Assembly (NCBI GenBank): GCA_016235045.1
Contig: JACRME010000004.1
Location: 310,001-374,000, forward strand
Direction: 5' to 3'
Length of the DNA: 64,000 nucleotides
DNA from: Nitrosomonadales bacterium
Lineage (GTDB): Bacteria > Pseudomonadota > Gammaproteobacteria > Burkholderiales > Gallionellaceae
The translations under genes and the position numbers were made by a program. Below the pieces are notes generated by a model, which was given only the letters and a program-made list of their open reading frames with translations, was not told the origin of the DNA and ran no database searches. Positions 18,801 to 27,692 of the stretch are shown piece after piece (position 1 is the first letter of the stretch; each line of letters starts with the position of its first letter).

Positions 18801-21053
18801 TTCGACGATGTAGGTTCCCGACGCCAGTTCCGGTTTTCCCGCGCCGCCGCCGAAGGCATAACCGCCGTCGAACACGGCCGGGCGTATCTGGTTGAAGCCG
18901 CGCAGACCGTCATAGCAATCGGTGGTCACGCCGTTGGAAACGAAGGCCGGTCCCTGGCAGCCGGTGGGCAAGCTATCGTCCCAGCTATCGGTCCAGGCCA
19001 CGTCGATCGCATCGCCCTTGCTGTAACCCACTGCCGAGTTGCGCTTGGCATCTTCCGCACCCATGGCCGCACTGCCGTCGCTCCAGCCGAACGGAGCGTT
19101 GTCGGTGTCGGCGAGCGCCGCCACGTATCCCTGCGAGCTGAGTCCGCCTGCCAGGCAGCCTGAGCCTGCCGGATCGGGCTGGTCGATCTTGCCGTCGTTA
19201 TCGCAATCGCGGTACAGGTTGATCTGCACGCGCGGCACGCCCGGCTCCCAGTTCTCGGCCGCGGCATAACGCGGGTCGTTCTCGGCGCGGGTGATGCCGT
19301 AGTGCACGATGCCGGCAATGCCGCCGTTCTGGCCCGGCGCATAGTTCGACTTGCCCCACTCGATCACGTTGGTCTGGCCGAGGAAAGTTGCAATGCCCTG
19401 CAACAACACCGGACCGGTCTCGGTACGCGACAGGTTGTTCCCGGCCGGGCCGATCAGCGGCGTCGTCGTCGCGACGCCGGTCACCGGGTCGGTATCGTAT
19501 TGCGGCTGCGGATTGAGCCGATCCCGGGACGGCATGACCCAGCCGTTGTGCGGCGGCACCGGCCCGCCGTCATCCACCACCACGGTGGCGCCGGTTGCCT
19601 TGAAGCGCAGGAAATCGACTTCGGCGATCAGCCAGTTGAAGAAGGGGAACACTTCGGTGAATTCGGCCATCCCCTGCACGTCGGTCATGATCGACTGGTA
19701 GATGCTGCCGTCGCGGAAGCGCAGATTCATCGCCTGGTCGGGAATGCCCATCTCGCCCGGATCGCGGAAACCGTTCTGGTTGGTGTCGAAGAAAGCGGCG
19801 GCCTGGTAGTGGCCGAACCAGTCGAACACCGGCACGTCCAGCAGGTTGACATTGATCCCGCCCGGCGGCACCGTGACATTGGTCGAGGCGATGATGCGGT
19901 CGAGGAACTCGTCCCAGATCACCAGTTGGTAGGTTCCGGCCGGCACGCTGGGGATGGAGAAGGTGCTGTCCGCATTGCACTTGTGGGTGTACAGGCCGCG
20001 CCCGCCCACCACGGCGATCTCGTTCAGGCCTATCCAGCAGTTGGGCACCGGGTTACCGTTGAAGAAAGTGAAATTGGGCGGACGCGACATGTGCTGGTTC
20101 ACGATCCTGCCGCTGATGGTGCTGGTGCCCTTGAGCACGGACGTATCCTTGAGGTCGCGCACGAAGCCGATGTCCACATGGTGTCCGGCCGGCCCGAATT
20201 CCTGGAAGAAGGCGGGTTCGTTGGCCTTGACCCAGGCATCGATGCCCTTGGTGCCCTCGATGGTGGAAGTCTGGTGCCAGCCCGCATTGGGCGGGATCAC
20301 CTCGATGGTGTATTTGGCCGGGAACAGGTACTTGATATGCGCCACGCCATCCGCGCCGGACTTGATGAAGCCGTTGCCCAGTGCCAGCACCGCGGGGGAG
20401 CCGTCCGGGTTGAAGACAAAGCTGCCGTCCGCATTTTGCTGGTAGGTGGTGCCGATCTGGTTGCCGAAAGCGTCCAGCGTGACCTGGCCGCCGGACTGGC
20501 CGTAGGTGCCGCCCGCTTCCTTGAGCGTGATGCTGAAGTTGGCCAAGCCCGGCTCCTGCGGCAGATCCGGCGTGCCGCTGATGGGCTGGTTGTCTTCGAA
20601 CACGAAAACGGAAATCTGCGCCGTGGGAACCGGCGAACTGTTCAGCACGATGTTCACCGTGTCCTGTCCCGGCGCAACATGCGCGCCGCCCATCTGGTAG
20701 CCGCTGCGCGGCAGGACGGAAACGTAATAGCGCTTGGCCGCATCCAGCACGAGTCCGGCGGGAGACTTGGCCGGATCGATGCTGTCGCCGGCCGCCACCA
20801 CCGGCATGTAGCTGGTATGGAAATTCAACGACAGATTGCTGGCATCGGCGGGCACGTTCTGCACGGAAGCCTTGGTGGCATCCTCTTCCACCAGCCAGCG
20901 GTAATCGGTCACCGCCGTCACTCCGTCCGGCCCCACCACGTTGATGGTCAGGGCTTGGGCCGCAGGCAGGGCAGCCAGCGACAGCAGCGCAATAATCAAC
21001 TGCCACACTTTCCGCGATGCTGTCCTCAAATTGTTCTCGACATTGGTTTGCAT
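15873..21053 (-). CDS. Very large secreted protein with prealbumin/SdrB-like beta-sandwich segments, IPT/TIG-like segment and right-handed parallel beta-helix
   Basis: 1726 aa from MQTNVENN (RBS-like GAGGGAGG upstream); signal peptide IIALLSLAALPAAQA; GIFVNGYARYLEISNNKIMSNYGSYGGGIRLG / NNKIVDNMSGVAGGGISLQDTVKATIDNNTVANN repeats typical of parallel beta-helices. Confidence 0.85.
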   Translation of the reverse strand: MQTNVENNLRTASRKVWQLIIALLSLAALPAAQALTINVVGPDGVTAVTDYRWLVEEDATKASVQNVPADASNLSLNFHTSYMPVVAAGDSIDPAKSPAGLVLDAAKRYYVSVLPRSGYQMGGAHVAPGQDTVNIVLNSSPVPTAQISVFVFEDNQPISGTPDLPQEPGLANFSITLKEAGGTYGQSGGQVTLDAFGNQIGTTYQQNADGSFVFNPDGSPAVLALGNGFIKSGADGVAHIKYLFPAKYTIEVIPPNAGWHQTSTIEGTKGIDAWVKANEPAFFQEFGPAGHHVDIGFVRDLKDTSVLKGTSTISGRIVNQHMSRPPNFTFFNGNPVPNCWIGLNEIAVVGGRGLYTHKCNADSTFSIPSVPAGTYQLVIWDEFLDRIIASTNVTVPPGGINVNLLDVPVFDWFGHYQAAAFFDTNQNGFRDPGEMGIPDQAMNLRFRDGSIYQSIMTDVQGMAEFTEVFPFFNWLIAEVDFLRFKATGATVVVDDGGPVPPHNGWVMPSRDRLNPQPQYDTDPVTGVATTTPLIGPAGNNLSRTETGPVLLQGIATFLGQTNVIEWGKSNYAPGQNGGIAGIVHYGITRAENDPRYAAAENWEPGVPRVQINLYRDCDNDGKIDQPDPAGSGCLAGGLSSQGYVAALADTDNAPFGWSDGSAAMGAEDAKRNSAVGYSKGDAIDVAWTDSWDDSLPTGCQGPAFVSNGVTTDCYDGLRGFNQIRPAVFDGGYAFGGGAGKPELASGTYIVESMAPPGYLHQGNGDQNVAFGDAPTPSPLALPPECVGDPLPIPQYLNLFSDRQEPNPTYDPANPGKTWNQCDRKKVVVAQGMNTPADFYLFTEVPVAGHIVGFILDDTANEFDPNAPTFGEKHAPSWLPISIRDWSGREIDRAYSDQWGTYNALVPSTYTINPPFPSGVGPNMVTTCMNDPGPIRDTRAGSPTLGQMIIDPNFNRQYSQFCYTFQYLPGKTTYLDTPVVPVAAFAGPGQFPLDCEFDAGTPVIYSVEGKTAGGVTFNGPYVQPPSTNIATQPRLTIVSAGAVEVPNPAYDGTAATTKTIFRDHGFGITQGSGSVTLNGTTLPIVSWSDGIVIARVPSGATTGQLQVTRGNGKSSITGVTVTVGGYGPTASNVIRVVTPGTKIQAAIDAANRGDMIMVPPGTYDELVIMNKMVKLQGWGAPSTHINAAKVPAEKLTAWRGKIQQLLAAGGFDLLPGQTNTFNAPNNEPGLFNTEEGPGIMVLAKASGPQAFINVRNARIDGFTISGSDNAGGIFVNGYARYLEISNNKIMSNYGSYGGGIRLGHPNLMDPAVVPANDGWFGGYTNAKNEFVRIHHNHITQNGSNQGAGGGISLCNGTHNYSVTGNYVCGNFSMGGGGGIGHLGFSNGGTIANNTVIFNQTFNQGQNVSGGGIFIGGQASLAPLTTPRLSPGTGNVTVSSNLVQGNQAGAGDGGGIRTEFVNGLDVRRTPNDAAGWYQLSMTNNKIVDNMSGVAGGGISLQDTVKATIDNNTVANNDSTGTGGAAFPAGSPNQSLPQPAGIVSRAHSTLLYNTIGAASGYKLRYSNPVLTDSIVWHNRSFYWAISNATVPATFGLVPDIGAGQAAVYSDLAVLGTAAQGTWPGYVDAGADRLNPMNSILTSTAGYDASNNSAAPAFVAQYFNGDQGQTIQQPELTTSLATAAAFDEGGNWIDVRFGPLTPYRLCLAPGTCPLYGDYRVQPYGGIGANP

Positions 21054-21396
21054 AATGCCTCCCTCGATTGCATGACAAGTATTTGCAGACTCCATTTCGC
21101 GCCGGAGCATGCGGCCAGGTTGCTGACGTTCTTTGGATGCAAGTATCTGCCGCCGACTACAGGCTCACACTCAGGCACAAGCCGTATTCGATTGCGGGCA
21201 AAACTGTATTTGGGTACCGGGGGTACGCAGCGTTGTCTGCTCCTGCCCGCGCGGCACATGGAACCCCCGGCCGCCGGAAAGCGCTGCCGGAAAAGCCGGA
21301 CGAGACCGGCGTGGCGGGAAGGGAGTTGACGCAATTGCGCGCGCCCCGCCATGGCGGGGGGCGCTGCCGGGTATCCCGGTGCGGCGATTGCGGCGT

Positions 21397-22149
21397 TCAC
21401 TGCGCGGCAGCCCGGTTCAAACAGCGACCGAAAACATTCCGGCGATTGATCACGCTCCAGAATGTCGCCCACAGTATTTTCAGATCCGTTGCCGTCGACC
21501 GGTTCTCGATGTAGCCGATGTCCATCCGTATGCTTTGTTCCTTGGTCAGCAGGTCGCGGCCCGACACTTTGGACAGGCAGGTGACGCCCGGCTTCACCGA
21601 AAGGTATTTGTCGCGATGGATGCCATACAGTGCGGACACGTCGGGAATCTCGGGACGCGGCCCCACCAGCGACATGCTGCCGAGCACGACATTCAGGAAG
21701 TTGGGCAACTCGTCGATGCTGGTCTTGCGGATGAAGCTGCCGACGCGGGTGATGCGCGGATCCTGCTCATGGTGGAAATAGAAATCGAGGCCTTCCTGCT
21801 TGCTGTAATCGTAAAGCGCCGGGAAGCGCGCGCGCGCATCGGCATACATGCCGCGCAGCTTGAATATCCTGAACGGTTTCCCGTTTTCGCCGACGCGTGT
21901 CTGGATGAACAGCGGGTTGCCCCGGCTTTCCAGCCGGATGGCGATTGCCGCCAGCGCGATGATCGGCAGCGAACAGCACAGCAATACCGAACCCAGCACC
22001 AGGTCCAGCGTGCGTTTCGAATATGCATAACACGCGGCGCGCAAGTGCCCGCGGCGGCCCGCTGCGCTGCTGCGTCCGGCGGCCCGGCGCAGGCGCGCTG
22101 CGCGGAAACCGGGAATGAATACTTGTGTGGTCTGTAGCTGGCTGGCCAT
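21397..22149 (-). CDS. Exopolysaccharide-initiating sugar transferase (bacterial sugar transferase family)
   Basis: KRTLDLVLGSVLLCCSLPIIALAAIAIRLESRGNPLFIQTRVGENGKPFRIFKLRGM...RKTSIDELPNFLNVVLGSMSLVGPRPE. Confidence 0.94.
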   Translation of the reverse strand: MASQLQTTQVFIPGFRAARLRRAAGRSSAAGRRGHLRAACYAYSKRTLDLVLGSVLLCCSLPIIALAAIAIRLESRGNPLFIQTRVGENGKPFRIFKLRGMYADARARFPALYDYSKQEGLDFYFHHEQDPRITRVGSFIRKTSIDELPNFLNVVLGSMSLVGPRPEIPDVSALYGIHRDKYLSVKPGVTCLSKVSGRDLLTKEQSIRMDIGYIENRSTATDLKILWATFWSVINRRNVFGRCLNRAAAQ

Positions 22150-22508
22150 GGCGCTCTCCTGGACAAGGTTGGTCGGCGGGCGTCGACAGCGGCCGGGAAT
22201 GGCCCGGATTGCCGTCGCGCTTGCGTGATGCCATCTTGTTCAAGAAAGGTATGGCGATAAATATGCTGACCGCCTTATTGGAACGGGACGGAGTTGCCCA
22301 ATCTCGGCGTCATTTGACTGCATGGCGGAATGGCGCGGCACCCCAGCTTGTCGGGTCTACCCTGTAGCCGCAGTAAAGTGAAACGAGCACATCGCCCTCG
22401 CGCATTTCTCCGGCAAACGCCGCATGAAGGCAGTATCGGCGCGCCCCGGCGGTTGCGGATGAAGTCCGCCGACTACAGGCCTGAAAGCGGTCGGCGAAAT
22501 GGCGCCGA

Positions 22509-23429
22509 TCATTCTTTCCAGTAGCTGCGCAGCATTCCCAGCCGCCGTTTCAACCACAGCGGCAGGCGCGACTCGATCCGGCCCAGCCGGTATCCGGCCA
22601 GCTTCAGCAGGGTGCGCAGCCAGGCGGACGGGATCAGGTAGGGCGCATGCCGCCACAGCCAGGCCGTTTCCGAGCGGACGAAGCGCATGCCTTCGCCTTC
22701 CGGCTTGCCCAGTTTTTGCAGCAGCCAGGGCTCGCGCGCATGCATCACGCCGATGTCGAAATAGCGCCGGAATTCCTGCCGCATGCCGTAGTCGTGCGAG
22801 TGGCGCACCGCGGCATCGGCGCGATAGGCCAGCTTCCAGCCGGACAGCAGCATGCGCGCGGCCACATACATGTCTTCGCCGAAAATGACATCGCGGGGAA
22901 ATCCGCCGACCGACAGCAAGGCGGTCTTGCGGTAGGCCGCAAACGAATTGGACAGGTAGGCGGTCCTGATCCCGAGCGCCGGGATATCGGCGGCCGAGCG
23001 GACTGCATCGGTCTCCGGGTAATTGAACCGCCGCGCATGGGCGGCGATGTGGCCGGCATGCGCGTGGGGCAGTTGCCTGCCGCAGGCGGCGCCCACCGCC
23101 GGATCGTCGAACGCCGCCAGCAGGTTGCGTATCGAATCGGGCGCGGCGAGGATGGCGTCCTGCGTCAGGAAAACGACGATCTCCGCATCGTCCAGCATCC
23201 CGACCGCCTGCTGGCGCGTGCCGCCGTGGTTGAACGAAGCGCGCGGAATGCTGCAGACACGCAGGCCGGCCGCGCCCGCCAGCGCGGCCGTGGTATCGGT
23301 CGAGCCGGAATCGATCGCCAATGTGCGCGGCCTGGCGAGCTGGCCCGACCAGGCGTCGAGCCAGTCCACCCAGGTCGCTCCCGCATTCAGGGTGGGCACG
23401 CACAGCGCGACTTTATCGATATCGATCAT
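22509..23429 (-). CDS. Family 2 glycosyltransferase (rhamnosyltransferase-like)
   Basis: VALCVPTLNAG...LAIDSGSTDTTAALA...SFNHGGTRQQAV...VVFLTQDAILA...NSFAAYRKTALLSVGGFP. Confidence 0.9.
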   Translation of the reverse strand: MIDIDKVALCVPTLNAGATWVDWLDAWSGQLARPRTLAIDSGSTDTTAALAGAAGLRVCSIPRASFNHGGTRQQAVGMLDDAEIVVFLTQDAILAAPDSIRNLLAAFDDPAVGAACGRQLPHAHAGHIAAHARRFNYPETDAVRSAADIPALGIRTAYLSNSFAAYRKTALLSVGGFPRDVIFGEDMYVAARMLLSGWKLAYRADAAVRHSHDYGMRQEFRRYFDIGVMHAREPWLLQKLGKPEGEGMRFVRSETAWLWRHAPYLIPSAWLRTLLKLAGYRLGRIESRLPLWLKRRLGMLRSYWKE

Positions 23430-23447
23430 GGTCGGATTTCCCGCGGT

Positions 23448-24284
23448 TCATTTTGCCGGAGTGCTCCACTTCGAATAATCCGCGTCCAGCAGCACGGACA
23501 ATTGCGCGAGTTCGCCGCGGTAAAGCTGCACCAGAGGTTCCGGATAGCAGGCTGCCGCCTTCGCTTTCGCCGGGGCCTGCGCATCCGCGCGGTAGACGAG
23601 CCAGTTGACGAAACGGCTGTGCTTGAGCCTGCCGAGGAAATTCGAGTAGCCGCGGTTGCGCAGCAGCAGCGCCGCCTGTTTCGCCATCCGCGCCACGGCC
23701 ACGCTTCTGGCTTCGCGCGCCGTGTTGACCTTCTCGTGCAATACGCCGGGCACGAATTCCCCGTCCACGCCGAGGAAGTTGAATATCCTGCGCGCGAAGC
23801 GCTCCGGGCTGGCTTCCAGTTCGTCGAAGTCGAGTATCAGCAGCGCGTCGCGCCCGAACAGCGAGAAGATATGGCGCAGGTTGGTGGCGTACCTGCCCTC
23901 GTCGACGATGAAGGGAAATTTTTCCAGCGCTTCCGCAAAACTGCCCGCGAACATGCCGACCCGGAGCAGGTGCAGATAAGAAGAATAGGCGCGCTCGAAC
24001 GGGTTGCGCAGGCAGCAGATCAGCCTGGCCCGCGGATTGTAATCATGCAGGCGCCGGATGGCCTCCGGGCTGGCAAAGTAATCGTGGCTGAGCTCGCCGC
24101 ACAGGCTTCCCGGCGGCGCATCGCGGAAGAACGCTTCGTACCAGGCCGTTCCCTTGTCGAAATACTTGTCGAAGAAATAGATGTCCTTGGTCACCGGCAC
24201 AAATATTTCCGGATGCGGGCGTATCGCTTCGTAAATCCAGGTCGAGGCCGTTTTGCTCGGCCCCAGGAAAATGAAATCGACCAT
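23448..24284 (-). CDS. Sulfotransferase-family protein
   Basis: MVDFIFLGPSKTASTWIYEAIRPHPEIFVPVTKDIYFFDK (5'-PSB loop-like) and ARLICCLRNPFERAYSSYLHLLR (3'-PB-like). Confidence 0.9.
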   Translation of the reverse strand: MVDFIFLGPSKTASTWIYEAIRPHPEIFVPVTKDIYFFDKYFDKGTAWYEAFFRDAPPGSLCGELSHDYFASPEAIRRLHDYNPRARLICCLRNPFERAYSSYLHLLRVGMFAGSFAEALEKFPFIVDEGRYATNLRHIFSLFGRDALLILDFDELEASPERFARRIFNFLGVDGEFVPGVLHEKVNTAREARSVAVARMAKQAALLLRNRGYSNFLGRLKHSRFVNWLVYRADAQAPAKAKAAACYPEPLVQLYRGELAQLSVLLDADYSKWSTPAK

Positions 24285-24368
24285 ATGCCCTCCTTCAAGC
24301 ATTGCATTGATAAAGCAGGGTGCGCGTGCGCACCCTGCCGGCCCCCGATGGCGTTTGGCCATGCATCC

Positions 24369-25610
24369 TCATGCGCCCATCGCATACGCCAGCAGCGTGA
24401 CCGCGATGGCGACCAGGGTGAAGCCGAACAACATCACCCACTCCGCCCTGAGCGCGGCGAACCCCTTGAAGCGCAGCGCGCCGAACAACAAGGCGTGCAC
24501 CAGGTATGGCACCAGATAGAGGTAATACCGCCCCGATTCGAAGACATGCACGACCCCGGTCAGGAAGAAAAACAGCGTCAGCACCGACAGCAGGGCGAGG
24601 TATGCCCGTGTTCCCGCCTCGCCATACCTGCCGGACAGGCAGAACACCATGAACCGGTAAAACACAAACAGCAGCAGCAGGTACAGCGGCGCCAGCGCCA
24701 CGAAAAATTCCGTCGCGCCCGGCAGGATGATGAAGCCCGCGTACAGCACCACCAGGCTGACGGCCGGGTTGTACGACTTGGCGTGCGTGTATTCGAGCGC
24801 CAGCGCGACGCCGTCGCCCATGCCGGGTTGAAGCAGGTTCAGCCATTTCGGATTGGCCAATGCGTGCGTGACCAGCAGCGCCGCCAGCATGGTCAGCGCC
24901 GAGAACAGCAGCAGCCAGCCCAACCGTGCGCGCCAGCCGCCCGCCGCGATGCGGCGCGTCAGGAATGCGCCGTAAAACTCCCTCAGCAGCACAAACACCG
25001 ACAGCAGCAGGAAGCTGCGATCCTCGACGACCAGCAGCGCCATGACGGCCGCGAAGGCCAGCGCGGCGGTTCTGCCGCGCAGGTAAAACGGGAGCAGCGA
25101 AAACAGGATGAACAGGATGTCGGTCGATATCTGCATGACCCCGTAGGCAACGGACGGAAAGCACAGCGACAGCAGGAATACCTGCACGTCCTTGTTGCCC
25201 GCCTGGTTGCCGGTGCGGCACAGGTACAGCACGACGGCGGCGGCAAACGCGCCCGCCAGCGCGAAATTGGCGAACTTGGCGAAGTAGTACACGGCGGGCA
25301 CGCTGGCGATGGTCTTGTAGTGCAGTTCCCCATGGATCATGTGGTAGCCGCTGCCCGGCCGGACGGCAGCGAGGACATCGGTCAGTTCGTTCAGGCCGAA
25401 CAGGGTATCGGCGACCTGCAACACAAAGCGCACGAAATGCCCGTAAATGAAGGCATAGCCGCTTTCCCTTCCTTCCTGCAGCAGCAGCACGTTGCGGTAC
25501 TCGTCGGGCCAGTTCAGCACCGGGAACAGGAAGCCGTAAACCAGCAGCACGGCGCACGCGCCCGCGAGGTAGACCGGAGTGGATTTCAGGCATGTCTTGC
25601 CGATGCTCAT
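24369..25610 (-). CDS. Polytopic membrane protein, candidate polysaccharide polymerase or membrane glycosyltransferase
   Basis: Many hydrophobic segments; position inside the EPS cluster between the sulfotransferase and flippase genes. Confidence 0.65.
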   Translation of the reverse strand: MSIGKTCLKSTPVYLAGACAVLLVYGFLFPVLNWPDEYRNVLLLQEGRESGYAFIYGHFVRFVLQVADTLFGLNELTDVLAAVRPGSGYHMIHGELHYKTIASVPAVYYFAKFANFALAGAFAAAVVLYLCRTGNQAGNKDVQVFLLSLCFPSVAYGVMQISTDILFILFSLLPFYLRGRTAALAFAAVMALLVVEDRSFLLLSVFVLLREFYGAFLTRRIAAGGWRARLGWLLLFSALTMLAALLVTHALANPKWLNLLQPGMGDGVALALEYTHAKSYNPAVSLVVLYAGFIILPGATEFFVALAPLYLLLLFVFYRFMVFCLSGRYGEAGTRAYLALLSVLTLFFFLTGVVHVFESGRYYLYLVPYLVHALLFGALRFKGFAALRAEWVMLFGFTLVAIAVTLLAYAMGA

Positions 25611-25614
25611 GGCG

Positions 25615-26856
25615 TCATATCCTGCAGCCGTACATCCGGTTGAACAGATAGAGCATGTTGCCGCGGCTCAGCACATTGGTGATGACGAAGCCCAGCGCCG
25701 CCCCGTACGCCTGGAAATACGCGATCAGCAGCAGGGTGAGCGGCAGGGTGAGCAGCGCCGTAAAGATCGCATTGGCGCGCAGCAAGTCGTTCCGGTCGGC
25801 GAGGATCAGTTGCGTTTCCATGATGACGAACAGCACGTTCGCCAGCATGCCGACCAGCATGAGCATCGCCAATCCGGCAGCGCCCGCGAAGCCCTCGCCG
25901 AAATGGGCGAACACCCGGTCGAAGGTGAGTTCGCCCGCCAGCAGCACCAGCAAACCGGCGCCGACGATGGCTGCCATCGATTGCCTGAGAAACGGCAGCG
26001 GGGATTCCTTGCGCTGCAGCAACCCGGCCAGCCTGGGCGTCGCAACCCCCCTGAACACGGCGCTGAACGCGCCGATGACCATGGTCACGCGGAACGCGGC
26101 GTTGTACACGCCGACATCTTCCGGCGTGGCAAATATCCCGAGCAGGAACAGCGGCGACCAGACAATGAGCGTATTCGAAATGGCGACCCAGACCCCCCTG
26201 AGCGCTTCCGCCAGCAGTTCCCTGCCGCGCCGCACCAGGCCGGGCATGATTATTCTGCATCCGGCGAAACGGTACACCAGCGCCAACGCCAGCGCAGCGG
26301 CGATCCCGTTCGCCTGCACCAGCGCCTCCACCGCGACGCGGTAATCCGAGGCGCCGGCATGCAACTGCATCAGCAGCAGCACGCACAGCGGTACGCTGCC
26401 GGCCTCGATGAACACCGACAGCGACGTCCTGCCCATGCCTTTCAGGAACGCGGCACAAGTCCACATCAGCGTGAACGGGACGAAGGAATACAGCGCGGCG
26501 TCGTACAACAGAGTTGGCGCTTCGCCCGGGAACAGCAGCGGTGCGGCATATTGCGCCAGCGCTTTCCCGGCCAGGATCATGATGGTTCCGCACGCCAGCA
26601 GATACACCAGCACGTCGCCGGCCAGCCTGCGCAGCGCGTCGGTATCGCCGGCATGGAAATGGCGGCTCGCCAGGCGCAGCACCACGCCATCCATGCCCAG
26701 CCGCAACAACTGGCTCAGCATTACCGCGACGGCCAGCGTGAAATAGAAATAGCCGGACGCGCGGGAACCGATTGCCTGCCCCAGATAGACCACCAGCGCC
26801 AGCGTGAACAACGAGCCGCCGGCCTTGGAGAGGATCGCGCTGATCAGTGTTTTCAT
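25615..26856 (-). CDS. Wzx/MATE-like polysaccharide flippase
   Basis: Polytopic protein beginning MKTLISAILSKAGGSLFTLALVVYLGQAIGSRASGYFYFTLAVAVMLSQLLRLGMDGVVLR, typical of O-antigen flippases; alternative start 26871. Confidence 0.82.
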   Translation of the reverse strand: MKTLISAILSKAGGSLFTLALVVYLGQAIGSRASGYFYFTLAVAVMLSQLLRLGMDGVVLRLASRHFHAGDTDALRRLAGDVLVYLLACGTIMILAGKALAQYAAPLLFPGEAPTLLYDAALYSFVPFTLMWTCAAFLKGMGRTSLSVFIEAGSVPLCVLLLMQLHAGASDYRVAVEALVQANGIAAALALALVYRFAGCRIIMPGLVRRGRELLAEALRGVWVAISNTLIVWSPLFLLGIFATPEDVGVYNAAFRVTMVIGAFSAVFRGVATPRLAGLLQRKESPLPFLRQSMAAIVGAGLLVLLAGELTFDRVFAHFGEGFAGAAGLAMLMLVGMLANVLFVIMETQLILADRNDLLRANAIFTALLTLPLTLLLIAYFQAYGAALGFVITNVLSRGNMLYLFNRMYGCRI

Positions 26857-26984
26857 ACGTTCGGTCGTCAATAAATGGTTAAGGACTTCCAGCCAGCCAC
26901 TTCGAATCCCGGGACAGACTTATTCGGTGAATCCCCCGGAGGGCGGGTAGAACCGCGGCCTTTCTGATGGCGGCAGGGCTCTCA

Positions 26985-27011
26985 CTCCTTCCCCCTGCAT
27001 GGGGGAGGGAA
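26985..27011. repeat. Palindromic repeat CTTCCCCCTGCATGGGGGAGGG (same family as at 5.9, 46.5 and 51.9 kb)
   Basis: Direct reading of the inverted repeat. Confidence 0.7.
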
Positions 27012-27040
27012 TGGCGCTGCCGAATATTGCGTTTGCACAG

Positions 27041-27682
27041 TCAACCGGAAGCAGGCGCCCGCTCCCGCGCCAGCAGCGCCAGCGTTTCCAGCATCCCCTC
27101 CTCCCCCTGTTGTTCATGCGCATGGATACGGCGGATGAACGGCCTGAGTTCGGCGTAGTCGCGCTCCCACCATTGCGAGGCGGCGATGGCCGCGCATACC
27201 GCCGCTGAAAAACGCATCCGCACCGGCCTGGCCGGAACGCCCGCGACGATCTGGAACGCCGCCACGTCTTTCGTCACCACCGCGCCCGCGCCGATCACGG
27301 CGCCGTCGCCGACTCTCACCCCCGGCAGGACGATCGCATCGGCGCCTATCCACACGTCGTTGCCGATTACCACGTCGCCCCTGGGCACCATGAAATCCGC
27401 GCGCCTGAGCGAACGGTCTATCAGGTAAAACGGGAAGGTGGATATCGACGCGAGCGAATGCACCTGTCCCGCCGACAATATCTTCACGCCGCGCGCCACC
27501 GAACAGTAGTTGCCGATGCGCGTGGCCGAGCCGATGCCGCGGATGTCGGCAAAGCTGCTCACGTAGGTGTACTTGCCCAGGCGCACGTCGCCCTTGACCG
27601 TGGCGAGCGGGGAAATCCGGCAGCCATGCGGCCAGCGCCGGAGCTTGAATGCGGTGTACAGTCTGGCGAGAAAGTTTTTCAT
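27041..27682 (-). CDS. Left-handed beta-helix O-acetyltransferase (CatB/LacA-like)
   Basis: GNYCSVARGVKILSAGQVHSLASISTFPF...GDVVIGNDVWIGADAIVLPGVRVGDGAVIGAGAVVTKDVAAFQIVAGVPARPVRMRF hexapeptide repeats. Confidence 0.93.
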   Translation of the reverse strand: MKNFLARLYTAFKLRRWPHGCRISPLATVKGDVRLGKYTYVSSFADIRGIGSATRIGNYCSVARGVKILSAGQVHSLASISTFPFYLIDRSLRRADFMVPRGDVVIGNDVWIGADAIVLPGVRVGDGAVIGAGAVVTKDVAAFQIVAGVPARPVRMRFSAAVCAAIAASQWWERDYAELRPFIRRIHAHEQQGEEGMLETLALLARERAPASG

Positions 27683-27692
27683 TCTGCGTCCC

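Noticed and set aside
15903-21329. Plus-strand ORFs (800 and 675 aa) opposite the beta-helix gene
   Set aside because: Shadow ORFs; the minus strand has a signal peptide, RBS and clear repeat architecture.
22647-25643. 998-aa plus-strand ORF across the EPS cluster
   Set aside because: Spans several well-supported minus-strand genes; Gln/Arg/His-rich shadow translation.
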